Assembly (NCBI RefSeq): GCF_900240285.1
Contig: NZ_OESS01000001.1
Span: 310,001-374,000, forward strand
DNA length: 64,000 nt
Reading direction: 5' to 3'
Origin: Halobacillus sp. Marseille-P3879
GTDB taxonomy: Bacteria > Bacillota > Bacilli > Bacillales > Halobacillaceae
Shown here: one piece after another, positions 27,315-35,105 of the stretch
Numbering within the stretch: position 1 is the first letter of the stretch
Layout of the letters: every line of letters begins with the position of its first letter
Translations under genes and position numbers: made by a program
Notes under the pieces: model-generated
Told to the model about the DNA's origin: nothing
The model's input: the letters and a program-made list of their open reading frames with translations, nothing else
Databases searched by the model: none

Positions 27315-28326
27315 AGTTATTCATAAGCTCTGAAACAATTTCATAAGAACGTACTCTGGCTTCATGGTCGTATATTTGGGATATAATCATCATTTCATCA
27401 GCTTGGGTACTATCTAAGAACTCTTGTAATTCCCGTTTTACTTTTTCCGGTCCTCCAATTATTGATGCACCGAGCTGTTGTTGAAGGGCATGTTTCTCAT
27501 GCTCGGTCCAGACCTCTTCCATATTATCAACAGGAGGCTGTAACAGCATGTTCGTGTTACGTACGAGGTTGAGAAACTGTTGATATAAGCTAGTAGCAAG
27601 ACGCTGTGCTTCTTCATCAGTGTCAGCTGCGATTACGTTAACGCCTACCATTACGTAGGGCTCCTCCAATACTTCTGAAGGGGTGAACTTGCGTCTGTAT
27701 AGGTCCAGGGCACCTAGTGTATTATTTGGTGAAAAGTGGCTGGCAAATGAGAAAGGAAGACCTAACTGTCCGGCTAACTGAGCACTGAATCCACTGGACC
27801 CTAATAACCATATCGGGATATTCAATCCTTCACCGGGAATAGCCCGTATGCTGCGTAAACCCGTGGATTTCGAAGGGTTAAAATATCCGCGTAGTTCTTC
27901 CACCATGTCCGGGAAGTTCTCTGCATGGCTGTCCAGGTTCCGTCTAAGAGCGTGAGCGGTGGTCTGATCAGTTCCCGGTGCTCTTCCAAGGCCTAAATCT
28001 ATCCGGTCTGGAAACAACGTTTCAAGAGTGCCGAATTGTTCCGCAATTATAAGAGGCGCATGGTTGGGGAGCATGATTCCCCCTGATCCTACTCTAATAG
28101 AAGTGGTATGGTGCGCTACATGACTGATCGCAACAGCTGTGGCTGAGCTGGCAATAAAGGGCATATTATGGTGTTCTGCCATCCAGTAACGTGTGAATCC
28201 AAGCCTTTCAGCATTCTGGGCAAGGTTAACCGTATTTTTAAATGATTGTGCAGGGCTTCCTCCTTCAAGTACAGGGGCTAAATCAAGAACTGAATACTTT
28301 ATATCACTTAATTGTTTGTTGGACAT
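27313..28326 (-). CDS. LLM-class flavin-dependent oxidoreductase (luciferase-like)
   Basis: Bacterial-luciferase fold, FMNH2- or F420-dependent family. The ATG at 28326 ([20 protein letters not shown]) is chosen, as it has AAGGATG upstream and matches family starts; the frame stays open 56 codons further but without family features. 337 residues. Motifs: [13 protein letters not shown] near 50, [26 protein letters not shown] near 85-110, and [12 protein letters not shown]. These place it in the MsnO8-like subgroup. Substrate unknown. It diverges from the rRNA methyltransferase gene. Confidence 0.88.
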   Translation of the reverse strand: MSNKQLSDIKYSVLDLAPVLEGGSPAQSFKNTVNLAQNAERLGFTRYWMAEHHNMPFIASSATAVAISHVAHHTTSIRVGSGGIMLPNHAPLIIAEQFGTLETLFPDRIDLGLGRAPGTDQTTAHALRRNLDSHAENFPDMVEELRGYFNPSKSTGLRSIRAIPGEGLNIPIWLLGSSGFSAQLAGQLGLPFSFASHFSPNNTLGALDLYRRKFTPSEVLEEPYVMVGVNVIAADTDEEAQRLATSLYQQFLNLVRNTNMLLQPPVDNMEEVWTEHEKHALQQQLGASIIGGPEKVKRELQEFLDSTQADEMMIISQIYDHEARVRSYEIVSELMNN

Positions 28327-28484
28327 ATCATCATCATCCTTTATAAAGACTTGGTAGTATCGTATATCGTACCAATTTTGTTTCGGGACACAAAATAATC
28401 TGCTTTTACAAGTTTTTTCTAGCTTGCATCGTTTGTTATTAGACTTTACTATAAGAGTTACTATGTTCAGAGTGGGAGAGGCGC

Positions 28485-29672
28485 ATGAAAACACTTAAAA
28501 TAAAAAATAAAGATGCGAATAAGTATCTCAAAGGTTATCCGTTGCTGCACAAATCTTCTGTAGCATCCACTGGTTCTGATTTAAAAGAGGGTGATCTGTT
28601 ATCTATTATAAGCGAGAGTCACACTTTTATAGGCAAGGGTTATTATGGTTTGCAAAATAAGGGTGTTGGCTGGGTATTAACGCAGGATCAGAAACAGACA
28701 ATAGATCAGGCATTCTTTTCCAATTTATTAAGCAAGGCGCTTGCATTCCGCAAGACTCTATATCGTGATACAGAGACGAACGCTTTTAGAATTTTCAATG
28801 GGGAAGGCGATGGATTTGGCGGACTGACGATTGATAAATTTGATGATTACTACTTGCTTACTTGGTATAGCGAAGGGGCTTACCACTTTAAAGACTATTT
28901 TCTTCATGCTATTAAGGAACTTCTTTATTTTAGAGGTATATATGAGAAAAAACGTTTCGGAAAACAAGGGCGTTATATTGAAGAGGATGAATTCGTAACA
29001 GGGGAGAGGGGGACATTTCCTCTTCTTGTAAAAGAGAACGGTGTCCGATTTGCTGTCTATTTTAATGAGGGGGCAATGGTTGGTGTATTTCTTGACCAAA
29101 GAGAAGTGAGGCAAAGGATCAGAGAGGGGTATTCGGAAGGGAAAAAGGTACTTAATGCCTTTTCCTATACTGGTGCTTTTTCAGTTTTTTCTGTATTAGG
29201 AGGAGCGGCCCATACAACGAGTGTTGATTTAGCCAATCGAAGCTACTCGAAAACAATTGAACATTTCAAGTTGAACAGTATTGACTACGAAGCACAGAAT
29301 ATTGTCGTAGAAGATGTATTCAAATATTTTAAGTACGCAAATCGAAAAAACATTCTTTTTGATTTAATTATTTTGGATCCTCCTAGTTTTGCCCGCTCAA
29401 AAAAGCGTACATTTCGTGCGGAAAAGGACTATACTGATCTCCTTAAGGAGACAATTGAAATTACGGATCATAAGGGAACTATTGTAGCCTCAACGAACTG
29501 TGCAAAGTTTAATATGCGCAAATTCCGATCATTTGTTGATAAAGCCTTTGTCGACTCTAATCGTTCTTATCAAATTACTGAAGAATTCTCATTACCTTCA
29601 GATTTCAAGACCCATTCCGCCTTTAAAGAAGGGAATTATTTAAAAGTCTTGTTTTTACAATTAGATCTATAA
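28485..29672 (+). CDS. class I SAM-dependent rRNA (cytosine-C5) methyltransferase, RlmI-like
   Basis: 395 residues: N-terminal PUA domain (about 1-75), a central EEHEE-like region, then a Rossmann-fold methyltransferase. Motifs: [12 protein letters not shown] (SAM binding, motif I, near 220), SVDLANRS (acidic residue binding SAM ribose), LIILDPPSF (motif IV) and ASTNCAKF, with the expected catalytic Cys (motif VI). E. coli RlmI makes m5C1962 in 23S rRNA; B. subtilis YwbD is the close relative. The target is inferred from family only. Confidence 0.88.
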   Translation: MKTLKIKNKDANKYLKGYPLLHKSSVASTGSDLKEGDLLSIISESHTFIGKGYYGLQNKGVGWVLTQDQKQTIDQAFFSNLLSKALAFRKTLYRDTETNAFRIFNGEGDGFGGLTIDKFDDYYLLTWYSEGAYHFKDYFLHAIKELLYFRGIYEKKRFGKQGRYIEEDEFVTGERGTFPLLVKENGVRFAVYFNEGAMVGVFLDQREVRQRIREGYSEGKKVLNAFSYTGAFSVFSVLGGAAHTTSVDLANRSYSKTIEHFKLNSIDYEAQNIVVEDVFKYFKYANRKNILFDLIILDPPSFARSKKRTFRAEKDYTDLLKETIEITDHKGTIVASTNCAKFNMRKFRSFVDKAFVDSNRSYQITEEFSLPSDFKTHSAFKEGNYLKVLFLQLDL

Positions 29673-29774
29673 TTCGACTGCTTCCCGCAATATCAGTTAG
29701 TAGAGATAATTCTTATCTCTGTTCAACCTTCCATCATTCTTTTGGCAATCTCATCAAACCCTCGACGACCCTTC

Positions 29775-29800
29775 GACTGCTTTTAGCAGTCTCTTTTTTT
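29775..29800 (+). terminator. terminator after the RlmI-like gene
   Basis: GACTGCT (29775-29781), loop TTT, AGCAGTC (29785-29791), then TCTTTTTTT. An additional small stem AGAGATAA...TTATCTCT lies at about 29703-29721, closer to the stop. Confidence 0.85.
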
Positions 29801-29866
29801 GCTGATTATCCTATCTTTCATTAATTATGACTCTTTAACTTTCTTTAAGCACTCCGGATCAATCAT

Positions 29867-30013
29867 TGTTTACATTTATGTTTACAAGTATACAAAATGC
29901 ATTCTAAATGTGTACAATACCGTGTTCATGTACACAAAGTTGAACACATAGCTAAAATTAGGGATGTGTACAAAAAAGATTGCATGTAAACATATTTGTA
30001 GTAAATGTGTACA
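29867..30013. repeat. parC-like centromere: array of TGTKTACA repeats upstream of the actin-ParR operon
   Basis: Eight copies of an octamer. TGTTTACA at 29867 and 29879; degenerate AGTATACA at 29887; TGTGTACA at 29909; inverted TGTACACA at 29929; TGTGTACA at 29965; inverted TGTAAACA at 29985; TGTGTACA at 30006. From the fourth copy on, spacings are 20, 36, 20 and 21 bases, close to whole helical turns, so the sites face one side of the DNA. The array ends 110 bases before the actin-like gene. Type II partition loci place their ParR-binding centromere in this position, which also serves as operator. The array is read directly; the role is inferred. Confidence 0.7.
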
Positions 30014-30122
30014 ATTACGAACACGAAAATAGTCACATTGACTATTCCGGCCTGATCTAATATGTTTAATAGTGAAGCTAGTAATCTAGCTAATTTCTTT
30101 TATTAAAAAGGAGAGCTATTAA

Positions 30123-31304
30123 ATGACAAAATCAAGAATTGCTGCTGTTGATGTCGGGAACGATGCAGTGAAAGCAAACTTCGGGAAGTTAGAATCCGAA
30201 CTATATATACCAAACGTGATGGCAAGAGACTTAGAAGACCGCCCGGTTATCGGAATTGAAGAGCTTGATGACAAAGAACCCCTGGATAACATACATATAC
30301 GGGTTCATTCCCCTGCGCTGCAGGAGAATAACGCGATATACCGTGTGGGTAATCTAGCGGCTAAAAGCGATAATTCTACAGAACTGGATCCAGGCAGCAG
30401 TAAATCTGAAGAGGATCAGACGCTCGTTATGCTTTTTACTTCGCTGGCACTGGATGCTGTTGCTGGCAGAGATGCTCAATCCTCTAAGAATAATGTAGTA
30501 GAGGCTAATTATACGTTAGGGACGGGACTCCCGCTTAGAGAAGTAAAGGAAGGTAAAGATGTAGGGTATCGCTCTCAATTACTGGGATCTGTTCACCAGG
30601 TAGAATTCCTTGTCACACCTAAATACCAGGGAATGAAAGTAAATATTAAGTTTGACGAGGTGAAAGTATATCCTGAAGGTTTTGCGGCTTATGTAAACTT
30701 AGTAATGGACAATGACTTAAACATTATTAATAAAGACCTTATTGATAAGCAAATTCTTATTCAAGACATAGGTGGACTTTCAACCGATATTGCAGTAATC
30801 CGTAACCGCAATGTGGACGACGATAAAGCGCAAGGGTTCAACTTAGGAGTTGCTGAGTCGCTTGAACAAATTCGAGATGAGATACTGACGAAACATGGTG
30901 TACAATTAGACAGTCGAAGAGATGTAGTCGATATTATTACAAGAAAGAATGATCGTCATCATATCATGGTGCGAGGCAGTCGTACCAGCGTTCATGACAT
31001 TACAGACCGTATACTGTTAGAGTTGGCTAAAAAGCAGTACCGTTTCCTTCGAAATGTATGGCAGAAGAATTCTCAGTCTGAGATTTGCTATTTTGTCGGG
31101 GGAGGATCAGCTGTATTAAAAGAGTATATTAAAACGCTGAATAATAAACTCGACGGCTTTAATATTGACTTTTTTGAAGATGAAAATGAAAGTATCTGGA
31201 TGATGGCCAACGCTTACTACAAACTAATTTCTGATTACATCCGCAAAAATGAAGCTTCTCAAAGCAAAAAGGAAGATAAAAAAGAAAAAGCGTCATCAAA
31301 GTAA
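30123..31304 (+). CDS. parM: ParM/StbA/Alp-family actin-like segregation ATPase
   Basis: 393 residues, bacterial actin fold. Phosphate-1 loop AAVDVGNDAVKANFG at the N-terminus (residues 7-21). Phosphate-2 loop IQDIGGLSTDIAVI near 215-228. Adenosine loop CYFVGGGSAVLKEYI near 320-334. The tail is rich in Lys and Glu. The length fits the Gram-positive plasmid actins (Alp7A-like) better than the 320-residue R1 ParM. ATG with AAAAAGGAGAGC upstream. It is preceded by the repeat array and followed nine bases later by the ParR-like gene, the standard type II partition order. ATP-driven filaments of such proteins push plasmid copies apart. Finding it among chromosomal housekeeping genes suggests an integrated replicon or a repurposed cassette. 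Confidence 0.85.
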   Translation: MTKSRIAAVDVGNDAVKANFGKLESELYIPNVMARDLEDRPVIGIEELDDKEPLDNIHIRVHSPALQENNAIYRVGNLAAKSDNSTELDPGSSKSEEDQTLVMLFTSLALDAVAGRDAQSSKNNVVEANYTLGTGLPLREVKEGKDVGYRSQLLGSVHQVEFLVTPKYQGMKVNIKFDEVKVYPEGFAAYVNLVMDNDLNIINKDLIDKQILIQDIGGLSTDIAVIRNRNVDDDKAQGFNLGVAESLEQIRDEILTKHGVQLDSRRDVVDIITRKNDRHHIMVRGSRTSVHDITDRILLELAKKQYRFLRNVWQKNSQSEICYFVGGGSAVLKEYIKTLNNKLDGFNIDFFEDENESIWMMANAYYKLISDYIRKNEASQSKKEDKKEKASSK

Positions 31305-31313
31305 GGTGATTAA

Positions 31314-31904
31314 ATGAGTAATACCAAGAAAGGTGTAGAAAGGGGGCAGTCGATAACGTTTCGTGTCCCCTCGGATACACCAGATCACTTATTGAAGCAA
31401 TTAACAGCTTTAAAAGAGAGTGAAAGAAGGAACTTTTCCAGTAAGGTTGCGCAGTTTGTTCTGGAGGGAGTAAGTAAGTCTTTATCCAGGGAGAAAGAGA
31501 CTGTAACCATACCTCTACCCCGCCAGCTTACAAAAGAACAGAGGAACTGGTTGAAACATGAGCACTCTGAAGCTTTGATGGGAAGCATACTGTATCAATT
31601 GCTAAGCGACCCTACACGAGCTATGACTTTACTCGCATCTTTAAATAGTAATGCAGTAGATATTGAAGAAGCCCTGTATTTACAAGAAGAAACTGCTGCT
31701 TCACTTGACAATAATATATCTGAAGAAGATAACAATCAAAAAACGGATGATCAGGATGTAACTCTAGAAACAAGCAATGATCATGACCTCGATGATTTAA
31801 GTTTAGACAGCTTACAGACTGATATCCATGCTTCTGCAGAAACAGAGGAATATGAAGAAGATGAGGATCCTTTAGGGGACTTTCTATCTAGCATGAATAA
31901 ATAA
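31314..31904 (+). CDS. ParR-like centromere-binding adaptor of the actin cassette
   Basis: 196 residues, no strong name-giving motif, but organised like ParR. The N-terminal region GQSITFRVPSDTPDHLLKQL continues through LKESERRNFSSKVAQFVLEG, predicting the beta-strand and two helices of a ribbon-helix-helix DNA-binding domain. A basic/helical middle follows. The C-terminal 80 residues are extremely acidic and probably disordered, ending DEDPLGDFLSSMNK, a plausible filament-contact peptide. It starts nine bases after parM (AAGGTG ribosome-binding site) and ends in a strong terminator. Assignment rests mainly on genetic position. Confidence 0.7.
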   Translation: MSNTKKGVERGQSITFRVPSDTPDHLLKQLTALKESERRNFSSKVAQFVLEGVSKSLSREKETVTIPLPRQLTKEQRNWLKHEHSEALMGSILYQLLSDPTRAMTLLASLNSNAVDIEEALYLQEETAASLDNNISEEDNNQKTDDQDVTLETSNDHDLDDLSLDSLQTDIHASAETEEYEEDEDPLGDFLSSMNK

Positions 31905-31945
31905 CGAATCCCCCAGTTATACAGACTGGGGGATTCGTTATTTTA
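31903..31945 (+). terminator. strong terminator closing the parM-parR operon
   Basis: AACGAATCCCCCAGT (31903-31917) and ACTGGGGGATTCGTT (31925-31939), a perfect 15-bp stem overlapping the parR stop codon, followed by ATTTTA. Confidence 0.85.
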
Positions 31946-31985
31946 GTAAATCAAAATCACGGACTAAGATTTTCAAAACTACGGA

Positions 31986-32240
31986 CTAAGCAAGCGGGTT
32001 GTTTTCAGCATAACTAAGAAAGCTCTGTTCGTCTTCAATTGTGCCGCATGCACCGCATTGCACTTTGTATTCCGGACCTCTATAATCAACATGATAGACA
32101 GCTAGCTGATCAGGATTACATTCCGATATTACCTGACCCGAACGAGGGTCAAGTTTAATAGATGTAGCTACCTGTTTAATCCTGTTGAACCTGGATCTGT
32201 TTGTCTTACAATTTGGGCATAAATAAGGTTTCACTTTCAC
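31986..32240 (-). CDS. 84-residue protein with two CxxC zinc knuckles, function unknown
   Basis: The N-terminal LCPNCKTNRSRFNRI and C-terminal VQCGACGTIEDEQSF flank a beta-rich middle (LAVYHVDYRGPEYK), predicting one zinc site formed by both ends. The start ATG is preceded by a GGAGGAAGC ribosome-binding site. Base composition is ordinary. It is oriented against the parR operon and separated from it by the terminator. I do not recognise a characterised homologue. Confidence 0.65.
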   Translation of the reverse strand: MKVKPYLCPNCKTNRSRFNRIKQVATSIKLDPRSGQVISECNPDQLAVYHVDYRGPEYKVQCGACGTIEDEQSFLSYAENNPLA

Positions 32241-32330
32241 GCTTCCTCCATTAATAATATAGTATATCTATTATTATGGTACTTCTTAAAGAAATTTATA
32301 ATTAAATTTTAAAAATTAAAGACTGTAGAC

Positions 32331-32344
32331 ATTTCCCGGGAAAT
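32331..32344. promoter_or_regulatory. second Noc binding site (NBS), exact consensus
   Basis: ATTTCCCGGGAAAT again, 14 of 14. It is followed directly by a six-base inverted repeat, GTCGAG (32345-32350) and CTCGAC (32355-32360). It lies in a 247-base intergenic gap 430 bases past the parM-parR operon. No gene is seen in the rest of that gap. Confidence 0.8.
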
Positions 32345-32442
32345 GTCGAGGAAGCTCGACAGCTGATTTATTATATTGTTGAGGTACAACTTCTACAGAG
32401 GCTCTTTATTAAAGGAAACATGTTAACCTCACCGCCAGGACA

Positions 32443-32474
32443 TAAAAAAAGTAGAAAAACCGAGGTTTCTCTAC
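32443..32474 (-). terminator. terminator of the HxlR-family gene
   Basis: GTAGAAAAACC (32451-32461) and GGTTTCTCTAC (32464-32474) with one mismatch. On the minus strand it runs into CTTTTTTTATG. Confidence 0.8.
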
Positions 32475-32487
32475 CAGATAAAACACA

Positions 32488-32802
32488 TTATTTGTTTAGT
32501 GAGACCCAATGATGAGACCATTCTTGAATACTTTCAATCACTGGTTTTAAGGATTTTCCCTTTTCAGTCAGTGTGTATTCAATTCTTACCGGTGTTTCGG
32601 GGAAAACTTCACGAACAATTAACCCTTCTTTCTCCATATCCTTTAATCGATCGGAGAGTACTTTTCCACTTATTCCAATAGAAGATTCTATGCTTTTAAA
32701 GCGCTGTTTCCCTTCTAAAAGTTGATATATAATTAGCCCGGTCCAGCGTTGACTGAGTATCGTAATTGCCTTTTCAAAACGTGGGCAGATAGATTTATTC
32801 AT
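32488..32802 (-). CDS. HxlR-family winged-helix transcriptional regulator
   Basis: 104 residues from the ATG at 32802, which has TTAGGAG eight bases upstream; a GTG three codons earlier is too close to that site. A single HxlR domain: the typical CPRFEKAITILSQRWTGLII opening, with a conserved Cys that in some relatives senses thiol-reactive compounds, then recognition helix SGKVLSDRLKDMEKEGLI and wing FPETPVRIEYTLTEKG. No obvious target gene diverges from it, so it may mainly regulate itself or a distant gene. Confidence 0.9.
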   Translation of the reverse strand: MNKSICPRFEKAITILSQRWTGLIIYQLLEGKQRFKSIESSIGISGKVLSDRLKDMEKEGLIVREVFPETPVRIEYTLTEKGKSLKPVIESIQEWSHHWVSLNK

Positions 32803-32856
32803 AGTTATCACTCCTAAGGAAAATATACCACGAATCCAGCCAATATGGAATGAAAA

Positions 32857-32878
32857 TACTACCTGGTTACCTTTAGTA
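32857..32878. promoter_or_regulatory. inverted repeat upstream of the HxlR gene, candidate operator
   Basis: TACTA (32857-32861) and TAGTA (32874-32878) separated by 12 bases, about 55 bases upstream of the start codon and near a TATATT -10 candidate on the minus strand. HxlR dimers bind such inverted repeats; that this is the site is inferred. Confidence 0.35.
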
Positions 32879-32951
32879 AGTGAAATTGCGTTAGAGCAGC
32901 GGAAAGTCTTACTTGTAAGAAACTGGACGGAAGGCTTTTATGGACGCTTCT

Positions 32952-34085
32952 TTATTCTATAAATTCAAGTTCAGGCATCCACTGGGCTACATGCTCTTTA
33001 TTTTCTTCCATAATCCTTCTATGGTCAGGAAGAAGAGTGGAATCCAATTGGTTCATGGGCAGGAGTTCATACGAATGCGAGCCTTCAGAAGTCACGTAAG
33101 TAAGCAGGAAACGAGGGTCTTCCACATTTAACTGATCATTTTCCTTTACAAAGTCAAATTTTATTACTCCGCCTATTCGTTTTTCTAGAGCGTTTTGGCC
33201 AGAGAAAAAATTTCCCAGGGAATAGACTGCCAGCATTTTATGGCCATCTTGGCCTGACACCCATTCAACAGGCTGCAGAACATGAGGATGGTGACCGATC
33301 ACTACATCCACACCAAGATCAGCAGCAAATTCCATTAACTCCTTTTGTTCTTTATTCGGCAGCGGTTCATACTCATCCCCAAAGTGAAGGCTGAGAATGA
33401 TAGCATCACTCTCCTGTTCCGCTTGACTGACATCATCTTTAATTTGTTGTTTATCAATCAGGTTGACGAGGTGGGCTTTCCCTTCAGGTACAGGGATACC
33501 GTTCGTCCCGTATGTATAGCTTAAAAAAGATACATCAATTCCTTCATCTGTGCTTAAAACTCTTGTCTTATTTTGGTCTTTTTTGTCTCTATATGCTCCT
33601 GTATACATCATACCTAAAGAGTCCCAGTGATTAAGAGCGCTTATTACTGCTTCTTCTCCACGGTCCAGTGTGTGGTTGTTAGCAAGAGTGACCACATCTA
33701 CTCCTAAATTCTTCAGAGCATCTCCAAACTCTTGAGGAGTGTTAAAAGAAGGATAACTAGACAGCCCAATCTCTTCTCCACCAATCATTGTCTCCTGGTT
33801 AGCCATTGTTATCGTCGTATCATTTAAGTATGGTTTTACATCTTCAAGCATAGGCATAAAGTTAAAACCATCAGCAGTTTTAGCATCATTATATACACGG
33901 TCATGTATGAGCATATCACCAACTGCAGAAACGCTTATTCTCTTTTCCGGGCGTACAGGTGCTTTATCATTTAAAGTAACCTTGTTAATACTATGAGAAA
34001 GTGGGGGATTTGAATCTTGTGAGCTGCTGCATCCAGTAATCATTAAACAAACCAAGACAGCACTAAAAAAAACCTTCACGATCAA
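32952..34085 (-). CDS. CapA-family (PGA_cap) metallophosphatase-like lipoprotein
   Basis: 377 residues. Signal peptide with lipobox LMITGC (lipidated Cys at residue 19), so anchored on the outer membrane face. The PGA_cap domain follows: VGDMLIHDRVYNDA near 55, ANQETMI, VVTLANNHTLDRG, YTYGTNGIPVP, LSLHFGDEYEPLP and VIGHHPHVLQPVEW, with the Asp, Asn and His ligands of calcineurin-like enzymes. Relatives include CapA of Bacillus poly-gamma-glutamate synthesis, but no capBC genes are adjacent, so a capsule role is not supported here. It is a stand-alone surface protein of unknown substrate. Confidence 0.88.
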   Translation of the reverse strand: MIVKVFFSAVLVCLMITGCSSSQDSNPPLSHSINKVTLNDKAPVRPEKRISVSAVGDMLIHDRVYNDAKTADGFNFMPMLEDVKPYLNDTTITMANQETMIGGEEIGLSSYPSFNTPQEFGDALKNLGVDVVTLANNHTLDRGEEAVISALNHWDSLGMMYTGAYRDKKDQNKTRVLSTDEGIDVSFLSYTYGTNGIPVPEGKAHLVNLIDKQQIKDDVSQAEQESDAIILSLHFGDEYEPLPNKEQKELMEFAADLGVDVVIGHHPHVLQPVEWVSGQDGHKMLAVYSLGNFFSGQNALEKRIGGVIKFDFVKENDQLNVEDPRFLLTYVTSEGSHSYELLPMNQLDSTLLPDHRRIMEENKEHVAQWMPELEFIE

Positions 34086-34166
34086 CCAGACTCCTTTGGC
34101 AGGTAAAATGAACTAAATCTTTTTCTATTATAACAGAATACATCCGGCTGTATTCTATGGAAATAA

Positions 34167-34196
34167 GAAAAACCACCCTCTTAAAGGATGGTTTTT
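34167..34196 (-). terminator. terminator of the DinB-family gene
   Basis: GAAAAACCACC (34167-34177) and GGATGGTTTTTC (34186-34196). On the minus strand TTTTTCTTATTT follows. The 180 bases between this and the gene at 34378 show nothing recognisable. Confidence 0.7.
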
Positions 34197-34377
34197 CGCA
34201 GCTTCACAGGCTGATGTGGCGGGTGCACCTGGTTTGATTTTTGACTCGGCTAAAACATGCATGGGATGAAACCGACATGAAGGTGATGTGTTAAGTTCCA
34301 CTGCAGCTGTTTGACGAGTGATGAGTGCTAGAAGTGAGGCATGTTAACTTTTGTTGTGTTTTTTGAACAGTGTGAAT

Positions 34378-34836
34378 CTAGTTTGTATTTACGTATAATG
34401 GAAGATCTGTGTGTCCCATTTCTCTTACATAAACAAATAAGTTTCCTTTATGATGAATTTCATGATCTACCGCTGTATGGAGAAGTTCCGAAACCGACAG
34501 TTCCTTTCCGAAAATTTTTGATACATCGATTTTTTGCTGAAAATCTTCATCAGAAAGTTGTTGAATCATCTCTATTGTTTTTTCTGTATAAGTAGAAGCT
34601 TGTTCTGTAAGGTTTGCTTCGTCTTCTTCGTTAAAAAGAGGAACTGGTTCCTGATGATTGGCCAAACTAGCAAACATGTAAGTGGATTCGAAAATATGCT
34701 TCACCAGCTTTTGTGCTTCCACGGACGAAGGCGTTGGCTTATAAGTATAGTCTTTGCGGTCAATTTTAGCCGTCAATTCGTTCGTAACCTTTCTGTGGGA
34801 TAAAAAATAGTCGATAAAACGAGCACTTTTACTCAT
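34378..34836 (-). CDS. DinB/YfiT-superfamily protein
   Basis: 152 residues, a four-helix bundle of the DinB family. The expected metal ligands are visible: an early His in KLVKHIFES and the pair in HTAVDHEIHHKGNLF. Family members are thiol transferases (bacillithiol-S-transferases) or of unknown role. Start ATG with AAAGGAGGATC upstream. Stands alone. Confidence 0.85.
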   Translation of the reverse strand: MSKSARFIDYFLSHRKVTNELTAKIDRKDYTYKPTPSSVEAQKLVKHIFESTYMFASLANHQEPVPLFNEEDEANLTEQASTYTEKTIEMIQQLSDEDFQQKIDVSKIFGKELSVSELLHTAVDHEIHHKGNLFVYVREMGHTDLPLYVNTN

Positions 34837-35045
34837 TTTGATCCTCCTTTTGATTTCAGACTTCTCAACTTAAAGGTATATGCGTTGTTAAAATGGGTCA
34901 ACCATAACGCTCAGATGGTCGAATATCATAATTTCAGACTTAGACGCATTGTCTTCAGGTAAGTCTAAAGTCCTTGAATTTTGTGGCAAAAATAAGAACA
35001 TTTCATTACAAATATTTCATTTTGTTAAAATGAGACAGTTTTAAG

Positions 35046-35074
35046 TTCAAAAAATAGGGGATATAAGGTAAAAT
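35046..35074 (+). promoter_or_regulatory. sigma-A promoter of the ltaS gene
   Basis: TTCAAA (35046-35051), 17-bp spacer, TAAAAT (35069-35074), 32 bases before the start codon. Confidence 0.5.
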
Positions 35075-35105
35075 AAATGAGTGCGAAATTAACGGAGGTT
35101 TTACG

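Noticed and set aside
29867-30013. Repeat array as CRISPR, replication iterons or DnaA boxes
   Set aside because: Repeats are 8-mers with mixed orientation and no spacers of constant size; no cas or rep gene; the DnaA box TTATCCACA is absent.
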